64,000 nt of DNA from Clytia hemisphaerica. Its lineage: Eukaryota > Cnidaria > Hydrozoa > Leptothecata > Clytiidae. Location of the stretch: the NCBI GenBank assembly GCA_902728285.1, contig CACVBU010000236.1, positions 637,638-701,637 on the forward strand, read 5' to 3'. Every line of letters starts with the position of its first letter. The stretch's first letter is position 1. The notes beneath the pieces were generated by a model that was not told the origin of the DNA, did not search any database, and saw only the letters and a program-made list of their open reading frames with translations. This document shows positions 51,914-63,014 of this stretch, piece by piece. A program made the position numbers and the translations under genes.

Positions 51914-54323
51914 AACGTGCGCACCACACTGGGCTCAACTTCAGATTTTCCCGTTATTAGAAGGCCCAATTGTAACATTTCAAATATTTAGTATTAGGTA
52001 GCAAATATACTTTGTCCGTTTTGGCTGAAACTCGCCCCCAGGCCCCAAAAATCAAAATTTTCAAAAAATGAAAAAAACACCCCCAGATATTCACCCAAGG
52101 AACATGTGTGCCAAATTTCAGCCAAATCCGACCTTTTTTGAAGTGTCCAGGCTGCCAGCCTCGTTTTGGTGAAAAACTCGTCCCCAGGCCCCAAAAATCA
52201 AAATTTTCAAAAAATGAAAAAAACACCCCCAGATATTCACCCAAGGAACAAGTGTGCCAAATTTCAGCCAATCCGACCTTTTTTGAAGTGTCCAGGCTGC
52301 CAGCCTCGTTTTGGTGAAAAACTCGTCCCCAGGCCCCAAAAATCAAAATTTTCAAAAAATGAAAAAAACAACCCCCAGATATTCACCCAAGGAACAAGTG
52401 TGCCAAATTTCAGCCAAATCCGACCTTTTTTGAAGTGTCCAGGCTGCCAGCCTCGTTTTGGTGAAAAACTCGTCCCCAGGCCCCAAAAATCAAATTTTCA
52501 AAAAATGAAAAAAACACCACCAGATATTCACCCAAGGAACAAGTGTGCCAAATTTCAGCCAAATCCGACCTTTTTTGAAGTGTCCAGGCTGCCAGCCTCG
52601 TTTTGGTGAAAAACTCGTCCCCAGGCCCCAAAAATCAAAATTTTCAAAAAATGAAAAAACACCCCCAGATATTCACCCAAGGAACAAGTGTGCCAAATTT
52701 CAGCCAAATCCGACCTTTTTTGAAGTGTCCAGGCTGCCAGCCTCGTTTTGGTGAAAAACTCGTCCCCAGGCCCCAAAAATCAAAATTTTCAAAAAATGAA
52801 AAAAACACCCCCAGATATTCACCCAAGGAACAAGTGTGCCAAATTTCAGCCAAATCCGACCTTTTTTGAAGTGTCCAGGCTGCCAGCCTCGTTTTGGTGA
52901 AAAACTCGTCCCCAGGCCCCAAAAATCAAAATTTTCAAAAAATGAAAAAACACCCACAGATATTCACCCAAGGAACAAGTGTGCCAAATTTCAGTCAAAT
53001 CCGACCTTTTTTGAAGTGTCCAGGCTGCCCCAAAGTTTTAGCCTCGTTTTGGCGAAAAACTCGTCCCCAGGCCCCAAAAATCAAAATTTTCAAAAAATGA
53101 AAAAAACACCCCCAGATATTCACCCAAGGAACAAGTGTGCCAAATTTCAGCCAAATCCGACCTTTTTTGAAGTGTCCAGGCTGCCAGCCTCGTTTTGGTG
53201 AAAAACTCGTCCCCAGGCCCCAAAAATCAAAATTTTCAAAAAATGAAAAAAACACCCCCAGATATTCACCCAAGGAACAAGTGTGCCAAATTTCAGCCAA
53301 ATCGGACCTTTTTTGAAGTGTCCAGGCTGCCAGCCTCGTTTTGGTGAAAAACTCGTCCCCAGGCCCCAAAAATCAAAATTTTCAAAAATGAAAAAAACAC
53401 CCACAGATATTCACCCAAGGAACAAGTGTGCCAAATTTCAGTCAAATCCGACCTTTTTTGAAGTGTCCAGGCTGCCCCAAAGTTTTAGCCTCGTTTTGGC
53501 GAAAACTCGTCCCCAGGCCCCAAAAATCAAAATTTTCAAAAAATGAAAAAACACCCCCAGATATTCACCCAAGGAACAAGTGTGCCAAATTTCACAGCCA
53601 AATCCGACCTTTTTTGAAGTGTCCAGGCTGCCCCAAAGTTTTAGCCTCGTTTTGGCGAAAAACTCGTCCCTAGGCCCCAAAAATCAAAATTTTCAAAAAA
53701 TGAAAAAAACACCCCTAGATATTCACCCAAGGAACAAGTGTGCCAAATTTCAGCCAAATCCGACCTTTTTTGAAGTGTCCAGGCTGCCAGCCTCGTTTTG
53801 GTGAAAAACTCGTCCCCAGGCCCCAAAAATCAAAATTTCAAAAAATGAAAAAACACCCCCAGATATTCACCCAAGGAACAATGTGCCAAATTTCAGCCAA
53901 ATCCGACCTTTTTTGAAGTGTCCAGGCTGCCAGCCTCGTTTTGGTGAAAAACTCGTCCCCAGGCCCCAAAAATCAAAATTTTCAAAAAATGAAAAAAACA
54001 CCCACAGATATTCACCCAAGGAACAAGTGTGCCAAATTTCAGCCAAATCCGACCTTTTTTGAAGTGTCCAGGCTGCCCCAAAGTTTTAGCCTCGTTTTGG
54101 CGAAAAACTCGTCCCTAGGCCCCAAAAATCAAAATTTTCAAAAAATGAAAAAAACAACCCCCAGATATTCACCCAAGGAACAAGTGTGCCAAATTTCAGC
54201 CAAATCCGACCTTTTTTGAAGTGTCCAGCCTGCCCTAAAGTTTTCGGACGGACATACAGACATACATACAGACAGACAGACATACAGACATTCTCAGATT
54301 ATAGCTCAACTGAAGTTGAGAAT
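51914..54323. mobile_element. 2.4-kb insertion carrying a satellite array, TAGTCG duplication
   Basis: TAGTCG stands at 51908-51913 and again at 54324-54329; the uninterrupted copy near 19050 has it once. CTCAACTTCAG near the left edge is mirrored by CTGAAGTTGAG near the right edge. Between lie a short unique lead, a satellite (52025-54240) and a CAGACATA simple repeat. No coding sequence. Confidence 0.65.
52025..54240. repeat. Satellite of about 145 bp, about 15 copies in two subtypes
   Basis: Each unit contains AGGCCCCAAAAATCAAAATT, CAGATATTCACCCAAGGAAC, GTGTGCCAAATTTCAG and GTGTCCAGGCTGCC. One subtype joins GCTGCCAGCCTCG directly; the other has an extra CCAAAGTTTTAG (about 12 bp). The copies are more than 95% alike by eye, suggesting recent expansion. 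Reading frames on both strands are by-products. Confidence 0.95.
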
Positions 54324-54371
54324 TAGTCGTTTGTTTCTTATAAAAAACATGTTTAGAAACCAAAATTTCAT

Positions 54372-54379
54372 GCTCTTGA

Positions 54380-54410
<31 letters not shown>

Positions 54411-55029
54411 TATACAAGTTCAAGGCACACGAGGGCCTCTGAGAACCGAATCTTGATTACAATTGTCTTGTCTCGAATCTTTTCGGATGTTTTTTCCAAG
54501 CTTCGTTGAGTCTTTCTTTAAAGATTTTGACAGTCTTTGCCTCTACAACGTATCTTGGTAATCTATTCCAGTTTGGTATACTCCTGTAAAAGAACGAGTT
54601 GGTTTGTGCGCCTCGGAATCCATCTTTACCAAAATTTGGTATCAGCTCATCTTTGTGTCTCCTGTTCGGACGTGTTCGAGTCGATAATTTACTTGGAAGA
54701 GTATTTTTATCGTAGTAGTGGAGATGTTTGTATACTTGGACCATATCACAAAAGAGTCTCCTGAATTCAAGCGTGGGGAGGTCAAGTATGCGCAAGCGTT
54801 CTTCATAGGACATATCTTTGCAGATAGGCACGAGTTTTGTGGCGCGTCTTTGTACACCCTCGATCAAATTAACATATTTTCGAAGTTTAGGTGACCATAC
54901 CGACTGAGCATACTCCAAGTGCGGACGGACAAACGAAGTATATAGTACTAGGAAGATGGATGGATTCAGATGTTCAAAGCTCCTGTTAATCACTCCTAGT
55001 ATTGAATTTGCCTTCTTTACCTGCTTTGC
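54372..55029 (-). pseudogene. 5'-truncated non-LTR retrotransposon, C-terminal RT end
   Basis: From about 55020 down to 54457 one open frame encodes ANSILGVINRSFEHL, SFVRPHLEYAQSVWSP, VQRRATKLVP, LDLPTLEFRR and FYRSIPNWNRLP, the usual C-terminal region of jockey/CR1-like LINEs. The minus-strand 3' end carries a (TTA)n tail (54382-54408). It is inserted in the 51803-55756 element. Only this last part is present, although its frame is open for 178 codons. Confidence 0.85.
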
Positions 55030-55921
55030 AATATTCTTTCATATTCAAGACTTCGAGAGCAAAAAAACATCTCTCTTTTTAGCTGAAATTTACCCCAAAA
55101 TTATTTTTCCAAGAATCGAGCTCCGTCACATTCGAGGGTTTATAGTTATGCACCTTTGTGCAAAAAATCATAAAGAATAAAAGAGCCAATCTCAAGAAAA
55201 GCTAATACCTAAGTAATTGATAGTGTGCTTATAAAAAAATATCGAATTTGGCCAGCTTTTCTATAAAAACAAGCCAAGCAACCAAAATTTCATGTCTAAA
55301 CAGATATATTCTTTAAAAGTAAACAAAAAACATCTATCTCATAAAATAAATAGAGTAATTTTACTAAGAACATTGATGTATGCTTATTAATAGTGATTCT
55401 TATAGATAAACATGCGTTTTTTGAGCCAATAAAATTTTTTTGCAAAAATTCGCTTCAGCCATCTTTTACCTACGATGGTACCCTACTTTCATGCAAAAAA
55501 TCAGAAAAAATTAACGACCTAATTTTTCACAAAGTCCGAAAACCACATTTTTTGGCCCAAATTTGCCCAAAATTTTTTTTTTTGAAAATCGGGCTCCGTC
55601 ACATTCGAGGGTTTATAGTTATGCATCTTTGTGCAAAAAATCAGAAAAAACTAACGAGCCAATCATGAGGAAAACTAATAACAAACGAACGAACGAACAG
55701 ACGAACGGACAAAGGTTAATTTATAGGACCTCCACCGGGGTAGGTCCAAAAAGACCCTGTGGACATCCCCCAAAAGATGGAGCGATCTAATCCGAGAAGA
55801 CACACTTCTTACTGCTGAGCGCTGTGCCCGTGACCGAGAAAAGTGTAAAGAGTTTGTCTCCAAGAAGTGTGCAAAGATCCCCATGGGATTATGCATTTAA
55901 AGTCAAGTAAGTCAAGTCAAG

Positions 55922-56537
55922 TATTTTTTTAAAACTTCATTCATTAACTCAAATCATAGAGGTAATAAAAGTAATAAAAGGAGTAACAACTTTTCTGTAA
56001 TAGCCAAACATTGGCCCCAAGAGACTTGTGTATATAGTATGACGTAGTATGTTGTTTTGTAAGCTATATTCCCATTTGGGAATTAGCGTATGATATCGCG
56101 TTTTATGGTTTAATTCAATTAGTTTTTTTAATGCTCCAATGCACAATTTTCTCTATTTTTATCTCGCCCTTTTTTGCTTTTGAATTTAATCTAGAAATTG
56201 TTATGAGAACGTGTAGACGTTTTGAGGGGTTTGTAAAAACTCCATTCATACACAGTGCTTTGGAGCTTTTTTTGGAGTTTCAGTAAGTTTTTCCTATATT
56301 TTTTGACTTGTAATTTCCTATTTTTGTACATTTTTTTGGTACTAGATTCCCTAGGATTCTTTAGATTCTTCCTTGTATTTTGGTCACCTTTTGACCTGGT
56401 CTGTGTAAGTGACTTTCGTTTAGTCGATTTTGGAGTCATTTTCCTAGCTATTTTTCTGGTCACAGACCGTTAGTCTTTTGGGCATTACATTTCGTCCTTT
56501 GGTCGTATTGGCTTGATACTCTATTTCTGGCCTCTAT
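55922..56537. other. Unassigned AT-rich region
   Basis: No motif or repeat I can support. A T-rich open stretch (56255-56473) is low complexity. The sequence continues on the other side of the 582-bp element at 57125. Confidence 0.3.
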
Positions 56538-57119
56538 CAGTCAAGAACACCTTCAAATTAGCCTATCATAGGCTGATTAGCCTATCATAGGCTATTTAGA
56601 CTATTTTATATAGGCTATTTAGCCGAAAATCGATAAAAACCTCGATTTCTGACGAAATATAAATAGTCGCGTCTATTTTTCACCATTACTTCATTGCCCA
56701 AAGCCAAAAGAATCTTTTTCACTTAAACTGATATGACATTCAATTTTGGAAACAGAAATATATAAATAAATCTATTTTTATAGGCTAATTTTCTTATAAT
56801 GAAGTGCCGTGTGCAAAAATACATGTTTGTTTTTTCTTCTTTTTTTTTAAAAAAGCCCGATTTTCTTACCCTCGCATGCACAGTACCAAAAAGTGGAATA
56901 TATCCTAAACCAAAATTGATCCAAAGTCAAAATTTGTCATGAGCATTTCTCTGACATTGAGAAACCATGTATTTCTTAGAGAAGACGCGACTATTTATAT
57001 TTCGTCAGAAATCGAGGTTTTTATCGATTTTCGGCTAAATAGCCTATATAAAATAGTCTAAATAGCCTATGATAGGCTAATCAGCCTATGATAGGCTAAT
57101 TTGAAGGTGTTCTTGACTG
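56538..57119. mobile_element. 582-bp TIR element with identical arms of about 133 bp
   Basis: CAGTCAAGAACACCTTCAAA opens an inverted repeat that appears exact for about 133 bp on each side (56538-56670 and 56987-57119). TCTAT stands on both sides (56533-56537, 57120-57124). The arms contain four TAGCCTATCATAGGCT-type palindromes. The central 315 bp is AT-rich and non-coding. The exact arms suggest a recent insertion. Confidence 0.88.
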
Positions 57120-57124
57120 TCTAT

Positions 57125-58046
57125 TTGCCCTCTGTTTGCTCTAGGGCCATTTTACTTTTGGAGTTCCGTATAGTTTTCCGTGTTCCGGTATTGGCCCTTT
57201 CCATCCGGAACTGACTGATCTCCGGAATTCGGAACTTAGCTATTTTTATTTTATTTTAAATTCTAATTAGGCTTTCTTTGTATTTTTCTAGCCTCTGAAT
57301 CAATAAAGAGCGTTGTAACACACCACACTGTTTCGGGCTTCCACAGCCAGAGAAGTCATAAAACTCTTTAGAAATTTCTTTCAAATCGGCCTCCTTTGAT
57401 TACCAATCCTTGATAGCAAAAATCAGTCAAGATATATATAGATTATAAGAACTAAAGTAAAGTTATTCTGTCCAACAAAACCTCGTATTTTTAGGTAAAA
57501 TGCGAATTTTTTTCGAGCAATAATTTCTTTATAGTTTTAAAAGAAGTTATTATTTTATCGGGAAACTTTTGAGAGGTAAACTTCTTCAAATTAAAATAGC
57601 AGCTGCCTCAAAATTTTGATAGAATATAATTAAAAGATTGGCATTAGTAAATATGTAAAAATTGACAAAATTTGCAGAGGATTCCCTGAGCAGCAAACAT
57701 TTCAAATTCGATGTTCTGTGCTTATTCTTGCAAGGTTTTCTTATGTTTTATAAACAAAACTGTCATCACACAATGAACAAATTAAAAATGTAGCGTGACT
57801 TTATTCAAATTCTCTTCGACTCAATTATTCCCATGAGCGAAAGCAAAATTAATGGCTTTTTCCCAAAGCAACAAAACAACAGTTTGCTATCAACGATACA
57901 ATACAATAGAATAGTAGGAGTGGTATCTCCATCTATATGTTTATTACCTCCATGCTCAAATCAAATGACTTTGGAGATTTCGGTGAAATGGTGGCCGATT
58001 GCTGTCCCATGTTTTGTCAGATAGTCCCAAGTTAGAGCAGTTGACG
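57125..58046. other. Unassigned region with a possible polyadenylation signal
   Basis: AATAAA occurs at about 57302 after CTCTGAATC and could end a transcript or an LTR, but no matching left border was found. The open frame at 57833-58024 has no motif. Confidence 0.25.
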
Positions 58047-58207
58047 GTAGACTCTCTACTTTCTTTTTCTTCTTTTTTGAACGATTACCAAGCAAGCCAA
58101 TAAAAGATATGGCACAAGAACACAGGTCTATCAAATTGCGTATTAAATGTACGGCATTTGGAACGTATCAAGGACGTAAATGTACGGCATTTGGGTTCAA
58201 AAGGTTA
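58047..58207. repeat. Second copy of the interior of the 4249-5120 element
   Basis: ACTCTCTACTTTCTTTTTCT, the TCAAATTGCGTAT block, the twofold TGTACGGCATT and the end AAAAGGTTAA match 4855-5012 in order. Confidence 0.8.
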
Positions 58208-58364
58208 AGATTTAAAGATCTTCTTTTATTCAATGATTTTTTATGATACTTTGTTGACAATCTAACTCTCGCATCAAATTCCCACTTTCTTCAGTAAATT
58301 GAAGATAAGAAAAAACCTACAGTAAGCCTTAGAATCACTGATTGAAACAAATATATAAAGGGTG

Positions 58365-58515
58365 GGATTTTACAGCCGCCCATTGTGCAAGGCGCTGAGA
58401 GGCCACAGGTGCCAAGAAGAAGGGCTGTGTAAAATGTGGTAATCTCTGTTACTGCCGCTGTGCCGCTGTCAACTTGTCAGCATTGCATTGTTGTAAAGGA
58501 AAAGATAAAAGAGGT
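58365..58515 (+). pseudogene. Cysteine-rich coding fragment
   Basis: In one frame, DFTAAHCARR, a stop, then KKKGCVKCGNLCYCRC and ALHCCKGKDKRG, followed by a GTAAGG donor-like site. The Cys spacing suggests a zinc-binding segment, perhaps from a transposon protein or a host exon. One stop interrupts it, so it is probably dead or only its right part is an exon. Family not recognised. Confidence 0.35.
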
Positions 58516-58647
58516 AAGGCTAGCCTAGTTTCTAATCCTGATATGGGAGTTTGTTTAAGATTAGGCAAGGGGAATTTGATGTTCTGTTTACCGTCCACCG
58601 CCCGCATGCTCTTGAGCCGACGCTCAAAAAAGTTTATTATTTCTTAA

Positions 58648-59119
58648 CAGGGTTGCCACTATTTTGTTTTGATCAAAATTTAGGAGAATTTAGTAGATTT
58701 TAGGTGATTTTCATCTATTTTTTTAGGAGAATCTGAAAATTACGAGGAAAAAATTTAGGATTTTTGAGGAGATTTTCACACTTTTTAAAAGAAATTTAGG
58801 ATTTTTGAGGAAAAAATTCTACAAAATTTTCATAACTTCCAATGTTTTTAAAGACCTTTAAGCATACAGAGTGAAATGCTTTTGTCAACAATCATGTATG
58901 CCATGAATAGGATCATTTAGCAATAAAAATTTAATAATCAGAGTAAATTGAATTTTTGAAAACTTGGTAAAATATTTTTTAGGAGATTTTAGGAGAAAGT
59001 ATTCAAAATTTCAATTTTCTAAGGAGATTTGAGGAGATTTGAGGAGATTTGAGGAGATTTGAGGAGACTTTTCAAAATTGAGGAGAATTTAGGATTTTTT
59101 AGGAGGCGTGGCAACCCTG
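58648..59119. mobile_element. 472-bp TIR element with CAGGGTTGCCAC ends
   Basis: CAGGGTTGCCAC and its mirror GTGGCAACCCTG bound the element; CTTAA stands on both sides (58643-58647, 59120-59124). The interior repeats GAGGAGATTT. The element resembles 5979-6423 in plan but not in sequence beyond CAGGGTT. Confidence 0.78.
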
Positions 59120-59204
59120 CTTAAAAACTCATTATTTTCTTATTTTCCTGTGCCAAGCTATCCAAAACACTCAAAGTGAATCAATAATAACATATTCGCT
59201 AGCC

Positions 59205-59290
59205 CGGGGTCCACTTACAGCTTTTTTTATAGACTGGATGGCGCGATTAAGTGGCCCGGTAGTATATGGTAATATGCTTTTGCTTAGGCG
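59205..59290. repeat. GGCGCGATTAAGTGGCCCGG repeat
   Basis: GGGTCCACTTA, AGACTGGATGGCGCGATTAA, GTGGCCCGGTAGTATATGG and ATATGCTTTTGC appear here and in reverse at 49195-49290. Weak third copy at 29510-29580. Confidence 0.7.
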
Positions 59291-59744
59291 AGATTTTCGT
59301 TGTTTTTGCCAGGTAAAAAAAGAATGCAGCAATGTTTTTATTTGAAAATAAGGGATTCAAAATATGTTATTAATGGTTTATTCTCATTCTTAAGTACCAT
59401 GAGAGGTCCTAAATTTGACACCACTGCCTAAATCTGATGGGGTCTTTCAAAGATACAAACTAAAATAAAAACAAACCTTTCGCTGTGACCCAACGAAGAT
59501 ACCAAAGTGTCAACTAAACTGAGAGATTTGATACACTGAACCAATTGAACCAAATAACAATAATTGCTTCTTATAACAAAACATATTTTTTTATTGCAAT
59601 ATGCACAACGTCATAAATGACAACAGCATCATAAAAAGTAATGAGATGTTTTGATTTCCCAAAGCACACGAAAATATAAAAGAGGTCTGTGTACGAGCGT
59701 GTTCATTTTGAAACGTTACGTAATCAAGCCTGGTTTTTATTACT

Positions 59745-59975
59745 TTACACTGGCCCTTGGCTTGATTGCGGGCCTTCCGTAAATAAACATCCGGACTTAT
59801 GGGTGGTAAAGAGGGCGTTGATAGTTGCCGCCTCATTGATTCGATGTTTGTTATTCAAATTAAGTGCTACCGCATCCGCCCTTTTTTCAACTTCGCGCCA
59901 TTTTTGCAATTTAGTCTGTTTGTTTCTTGATGGAAACCAGCCCAAGTTGTTTCGTATTTTTCCTGCAAAAGTCAA
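59745..59975 (-). CDS. Short unidentified open frame, possible exon
   Basis: 76 codons with balanced composition (for example KLQKWREVEKRADAVALNLN). No signal, motif or family recognised, and splice context is unclear. It could be a transposon fragment. The overlapping frames on the other strand are less protein-like. Confidence 0.2.
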   Translation of the reverse strand: MTFAGKIRNNLGWFPSRNKQTKLQKWREVEKRADAVALNLNNKHRINEAATINALFTTHKSGCLFTEGPQSSQGPV

Positions 59976-59994
59976 AGTCGGGCATTGCTATTTT

Positions 59995-60715
59995 GCATCA
60001 TTGTGCAAAAAAATCAGAAAAAAATTATGAGTCAACATTGAGAAAAGCTATATTTTCTGATTTGGTTGAAGGGAATTTCCCCAAAATACGAAAATCCGTC
60101 TTTTAAAGCGAATAAGAATTTTCCGGGAAAAACCACTTCAGCCATTCTTTAGAGAATCTTGCCCTCCATCTTTGTACAAAAAATCAGAAAAAAGTAATGA
60201 CAGGATTCTGAGTCCAAAAAACCCTATTTTTAGGCAGTTTTTGGCCCAAATTTGCCCAAATATATTTTTTTTCGAAAATCGGGCTCCGTCATATTTTAGG
60301 CATTGCTAGTGCAAAAAATCAGAAAAAAATAATGAGTCAACTTTGAGAAAAGCTATATTTTCTTTTAAGGCAAATAAGAATTTTCCGGGAAAAACCACTT
60401 CAGCCATTCTTTAGAGAATCTTGCCCTCCACCTTTTTACAAAAAAGCAGAAAAAAGTAATGACAGGATTTTGCACAAAGTCTAAAAAACCCTATTTTTAG
60501 GTAGTTCTTGACCCAAATTTGCCCAAATAAATTTTTTCTCAAAAATCGGGCTCCGTCACGTTCTATTTTGCATCATTGTGCAAAAAATCAGAAAAAACTA
60601 ATGAGCCAATCCTGAGAAAAGCTGGTAACAGACGGACGGACGGACGGACGAACGGACGGACATGGGTTAATTTATAGAACCTCCACCGGGGTACCCAGAG
60701 GTAGGTCCAAAAATG
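59995..60715. repeat. GGACCTACC family fragment with tandem units
   Basis: Two to three direct repeats of GTGCAAAAAATCAGAAAAAA, TGAGAAAAGCTA and CGGGCTCCGTCA, then (GGAC)n at 60632-60660 and the right end GGTAGGTCCAAAAA. The left terminal repeat is missing. Confidence 0.55.
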
Positions 60716-61069
60716 TTATCGTTTTAAACATGAGCAACTGGATCCAGAATAAAAGGTAATTATTTTTACAAGTCACACTTTTTAAAATTACATTAATTGA
60801 CATCTTGACATTACAGCTATTTTGTTAGATGTTTTGTTTCGAGAGTTTTAGCAATAGTTTATCATTCAACTTGGAGAGGGAATGTTTGTAAACATAGAAT
60901 TTTTTTTCATAACAGTTATTTGGGGGGTCGGAATTAGGCAGTGGTGTCGGATTTAGGACCTCTCATGGTACATTTTTCAACTTCAAGTAGCTTTTTTGTT
61001 ATTTGGATTCTAAACATTTTTTTTCAAAATGGCAACCTTGCCAAAATGCTTTTAGTCTACTTCACTGGA

Positions 61070-61140
61070 CTCAGCGTCATAAAAAGATATCAAAAAGCAA
61101 AGTTCAGCCAAAAATAGACTCTAGTCTACATCTTCGCTAA
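61070..61140. repeat. Inverted copy of sequence at 16282-16345
   Basis: GCAAAGTTCAGCCAAAAATAGACTCTAGTC here is the reverse complement of the segment just left of the pogo-like MITE. A further shared piece is GACGGTAAACAGAACATTAA at 61420, which matches 58570-58595 in reverse. Confidence 0.55.
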
Positions 61141-62124
61141 CAAAATGTGCGCCTCAAGTAAAAAACATGGTTCCAATCTTGTCCGCGAATGGGGCAGGCG
61201 TTTTTTTAAGCAGTGGGCGGCTACAAGGGCGATTTAGAAATTCGCGTTTTAGACACGTCTCGAACGCGTTTGAATCTTCGCACATGTCATTTTGATTCCG
61301 AAAGTGAAAGCAGCTCGATTTCATGGTGGAATTCAACTTTGTTGGAGATGGGAAGCACCAGGTAGGAATAATGAATAATGAATAATGAAATTTTGCCGCA
61401 TCAAACATTTTTTGCAACGCGACGGTAAACAGAACATTAAATTCCCCTCGTCTTAGACAGACTGTCATGTGTTTTTGTAGCTCAAATGGTTCCATTTATT
61501 GTTAGTGCAACAGCTTTAGCCAAAACGATCCCCAACAATCATTGGATTAGTAGAAAAGAGTTGTTCATGCGCTCTGAGAATGATATGTGAATGAAAACCG
61601 TAAATCAAACACATCGAACATCAATCGAACTAATCGATCGAACTAACAGTTACATCAATATGCCTTCTTACCTGTCTTTAAAAATATAAATAAAAGTAAT
61701 CACGGAAAAGGACGCGAAAAAAAAAGACATAAGTGTGAGAACAGAGTAATCAAACTCATTAGAAAAAGTACCATTAGAAGTCATAAAAAATCAACCTGAA
61801 TAAATGCAATCGAAATTCCAGAGAACTTCATCCAAACAACATTACATTACATTACTATGTCAAACTCCCATCACATAAATTTTACAATTACGTCAGAGTA
61901 GACTACGCTCGCCACCGAAGAGGTACTTGGAAAGGGTAATTATATTTTATTGTTCGCTTCTTTTTTAAAGATTCGCCGGGTTGGAAAAGTATGAATTTCT
62001 TTGTACATATTTGACCTACCCCAAATATTTAGGAGGCTGGGTTTTAAACGAATCGTCAAGTTGAAACGAACGATAAATGTATCAAGGTCTGTTTTATTTA
62101 CCCCCTGGTGACTTAACAAAACCA

Positions 62125-62455
62125 GGCGTAGTTAATCGATATAATCGATAATCTTGAGTAATCGATAAATAATCGATAAGTAATCGATGGATTAGATATC
62201 GATTAACCGATAGAATCGATAGGTAATCAGACCTTCAAAAAATCTTGAGTATCGATCAGCGATCGATTATTTCCAAGCTATCGATTACTTATCGATCACA
62301 TATCGACTACATACAACCTATCGATTACTTATCAATCATGTATCGATTGTTATCAATCATCGATTACTTATCGTTCATGCATTGATTACTTATCCATTAT
62401 TTACTTATCTTCGATCACGTATCGTTATCGATTATATATCGATCGTGACCGACTA
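62125..62455. repeat. ATCGAT-rich low-complexity tract
   Basis: More than twenty ATCGAT hexamers, often as ATCGATTACTTATCG variants, in about 330 bp. The hexamer is self-complementary. No fixed period is visible. Confidence 0.7.
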
Positions 62456-62869
62456 TTGACTACATTACCGACCCTTTTTACGCCCGTCCCTTATTCCACC
62501 AACGAGTCAAAAAATAACGCTAATAAGGTCCGGCGTAAAAAGGGCCAAGATAAGGTATTTAATGAAGTAAAGAAAATTTCTGGAATTCGCCAAATCTCAC
62601 CGATCGTATTACTTTGAATAAACGCCCGCTTTCGAATTAATAATGCTCCTCCAAAAAGGCAAACCATACAATAACGCCCCTGCTCTAAATAAAACCGTAA
62701 CTTTGCTTTTTTTAAACTTTTTTTTGTTCAGCCTTTCAGAGGGTTTGAGAATGCTTCAGCCGAAATTTATAGTATGCTTATAAAATAAATGAGTGTAGTA
62801 GCTTTTCTAGGCCCTATGCGACCAGGGGATTGGATTCAATTCAAAAGTACATCCCAATCGAGATCAGCG

Positions 62870-62968
62870 AAAAATGTTGCTTTTAATTTCGCGAAAATGG
62901 CGAAAATTCGAGAAATCGAGAAATTTAATCTCGCGAGGGCGAAAGTTAATCCAATTAAAGTACCACTC
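62870..62968 (-). repeat. End fragment of the 4249-5120 TIR family
   Basis: Read in reverse: TACTTTAATTGGATTAACTT, then CTCGCGAGATTAAATTTC and TTTTCGCGAAATTAAA, the same order as at 4249-4320. Confidence 0.7.
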
Positions 62969-63014
62969 CCTAAAATCTGATAAATAATCGTTCACGAATT
63001 GATAGACGACCCAC

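Larger units (their letters stand above)
51803..55756. mobile_element. 4-kb TIR element (GGACCTACC family) inserted in the LINE
   Basis: CTTTTTGGACCTACC at the left is mirrored by GGTAGGTCCAAAAAG at the right. The backbone matches 18934-20509 (same order of AACACATATATAATTGATAT, CATTCAGAACACAAATA, GTTTAGAAACC, TTCATATTCAAGACTTCGAG and the (GAAC)n block). Two later insertions enlarge it: 51914-54323 and 54372-55029. The exact left border is uncertain, since similarity to the other copy extends about 15 bp further left. Confidence 0.7.
51270..55921 (+). pseudogene. LINE 3' end (reverse transcriptase C-terminus), split by a later insertion
   Basis: Left part (to about 51776) reads, with frameshifts, HVAKFILLGSVV, AAFGKLKKNGWSRNDLSLRI, YACETWSLKKKD, MNWFGHIARRDP and HKAYK. 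After the inserted element, 55757 onwards continues RPCGHPPKRWSDLIREDT, then AERCARDREKCKEFV and a stop. This order is the typical C-terminus of non-LTR retrotransposon proteins. The 3' end carries AAGTCAAGT repeats as a tail (55903-55921). Inactive. Confidence 0.8.

Noticed and set aside
52025-54240. CRISPR-like array
   Set aside because: Units are contiguous and nearly identical over about 145 bp with no unique spacers; the genome is eukaryotic.
51957-54283. Many overlapping reading frames of 60-147 codons on both strands
   Set aside because: They are produced by the satellite of about 145 bp, whose units lack stops in several frames; the same peptides recur in every unit.
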